The notes under the pieces were generated by a model. The model made no database searches, had not been told where the DNA came from, and saw only the letters and a program-made list of their open reading frames with translations. Both the position numbers and the translations under genes were made by a program. 64,000 bases of DNA, taken from NCBI GenBank assembly GCA_009192285.1, contig WBVU01000012.1, positions 1,674,001 through 1,738,000 of the forward strand, in the 5' to 3' direction. Of the stretch, positions 62,703 through 64,000 are shown piece by piece. The stretch comes from Morchella semilibera. Lineage: Eukaryota; Ascomycota; Pezizomycetes; Pezizales; Morchellaceae. Every line of letters begins with the position of its first letter. Position 1 is the first letter of the stretch.

Positions 62703-64000
62703 GTTGGTGAGCTTTGCTTCTTTTTTTTTTTTTTTGTTTCTTTATTTCTTTATTTCTTTCTTTGTTTGGGAGGGGGTTCTTTCTTTCAGTTTGTTCGGTT
62801 AGCTCGACAGTGCAGTGCAGGCGGCGAGAGAAATGATATGATGATGAATGGGTAGATGTGCTTTTAAGCTTAAGCGGCGGAATGTTCAGATACAGTGCGG
62901 AAAAATCGGAGTGATCAGGGAATGCAAGGGCTATTATATGTGGGCGGTTCTCCCTTGCGTTTTTATTCTATTTCCCAACTCTTGCTCAGAAGATGCTAGC
63001 TGTCATTTACTTGGTTGGTTGGCTGTTAGGGTTGGGGTGCGTTGGACAGGAGGCATGACAGGGGGGCGGGGGGGGGGGCGACCATGAAACACACACACAC
63101 CGGGTAGCTTATTCTGGGTGCAAGGATTCGTAGGTGGTTGGTCATAAGGGATCACTCGGTGCTTGGTACGAATTGCATGGTCTTGTGCAAGGCCAATGAT
63201 ATCTTTGCCTGGGTATTATTGGGCTGGGGTGTTCCGCCTAGATTGTAAAGTTGTAAACAGAAGCACAATCGCCAGACACTCTATAAGTTTGTTTTCTGCT
63301 CTGTATCCACCCTTGATGAAATACTGTTCTCTATCGTCTACTAACAGACCCCACGGTCTACCTCGTCACCTTCATATACAATTTATAGCCGCGGCTACTT
63401 GATAAATATACATAGGTCTAGCGCGGTGCACTACAGGTGCCTCGTCTGTCTTATAACGACAATCTAGGTGCACGTACGCAGAAGCGTTCCCCGCAGAACC
63501 TCGGGGTCTCTACATCCTCCACAGAGCAAGAGCGGGCGCGAATAGTATTACCCAGTGCAGTGGTAACCGCGCACCTTTTTCCTCGCGGCGGTGTACCCTA
63601 TGGGGTCACCCGGTTTGGCTGTGGTGTCAATGAGAGCCGCCCTTTCACCGAGGAGCGTGGTGCTGGAGTTGCGCTCGCTGGGCCTATCGAGCCCGAGAGC
63701 GGGGGGACATATGGACCTGGACAATAGAGGGGGTGTAGACGACATACAGTAATAACCAACACTCACGGGGGTAAAGAAATATAATCCGGGCTGGAATGGT
63801 ATCTATACAGAACATGAGCTATACGGCCACTATAGCCTACCTAATCTTGAGGCTGAAAACATCTTACTGGAGCTAGCCCATCCTGTCTGAAAAAGGCCCC
63901 AAGAACTACCCATCTAGCGTCAGTCAACACGCCGGCCCAGGAAACCAAAAGAGACCAGCCACAGCCTCCCGGACCACTAGTGAACGAAGGCTCCATAAAC
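62703..64000. other. right-edge stretch without a supported gene
   Basis: The first 400 bp should hold the Apq12-like promoter, with T-rich and TTTCTTTATT repeats. A G-run and ACACACAC lie near 63062-63100. A 96-codon frame (63437-63727) has no recognised domain and no sign of being an exon. The stretch carries one 17-nt motif copy (63142). Confidence 0.45.
63142..63158 (+). promoter_or_regulatory. bipartite 17-nt motif TCAT-N6-TCACTCG, copy 7
   Basis: TCATAAGGGATCACTCG, 440 bp upstream of the divergent Apq12-like start codon. Confidence 0.45.

Noticed and set aside
63437-63727. 96-codon frame near the right edge
   Set aside because: No recognised domain or codon evidence; reported only as part of the edge region.

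Overview
The window reads as nuclear DNA of a filamentous ascomycete (Pezizomycotina). The evidence is short GT..AG introns in almost every gene, a fungal beta-tubulin, a fungal CorA-like transporter, a decayed fungal NLR (STAND receptor) gene, and fungus-type OPI3, RSC7/Swp82 and Apq12 homologues. Low gene density, many long C/G and A/T homopolymers and several short non-autonomous elements suggest a fairly repeat-tolerant genome. I cannot place it below subphylum from sequence alone.

Layout. 1-84 is the start of a proline-rich gene running off the left edge (-). A gene-free stretch of about 6.3 kb follows. Prefoldin subunit 1 (-, 6.4-6.9 kb) has an apparent 1-nt frame problem. A multi-exon CorA-like Mg2+ transporter (-) covers 7.5-10.1 kb. 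OPI3 phospholipid methyltransferase (+, 7 exons), alkaline ceramidase (+, 5 exons) and a TMF/Sgm1-type golgin (+, 3 exons) form a co-directional block at 11.6-17.0 kb; its last two genes are strongly GC-rich. An 8-kb gene-free stretch leads to a homeodomain transcription factor (-, 25.0-27.5 kb). After another gap, a HAD phosphatase of the glycerol-3-phosphatase/2-deoxyglucose-6-phosphatase type (-, 7 exons, one intron of 1081 nt) is divergent from a Nas6/gankyrin-like ankyrin protein (+, with a 14-nt microexon) across a 547-bp shared promoter. At 39.4-41.8 kb (-) lies a broken NLR (PigL_N-like, NACHT, ankyrin). At 43.9-46.2 kb (-) is an RSC7/Swp82 chromatin-remodelling subunit with an AT-hook and long Gln tracts. 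An 11-kb gene-free stretch precedes beta-tubulin (+), argininosuccinate synthase (+) and an Apq12-like nuclear-envelope protein (-).

The intact genes are mostly housekeeping. OPI3 and ceramidase both act in membrane lipids, but I see no dedicated operon-like or biosynthetic system. The unexplained signals are non-coding. One is a 17-nt bipartite motif TCAY-N6-TCACTCG, with about twelve copies by eye, two of which bound a 179-bp inverted-repeat unit. The palindrome TACATGTA occurs about 18 times, always outside coding sequence. There are also tRNA-like A/B-box elements, a 128-bp hAT-type MITE, and complementary GACAGA/TCTGTC tracts flanking the golgin gene. All counts and alignments were made by eye.
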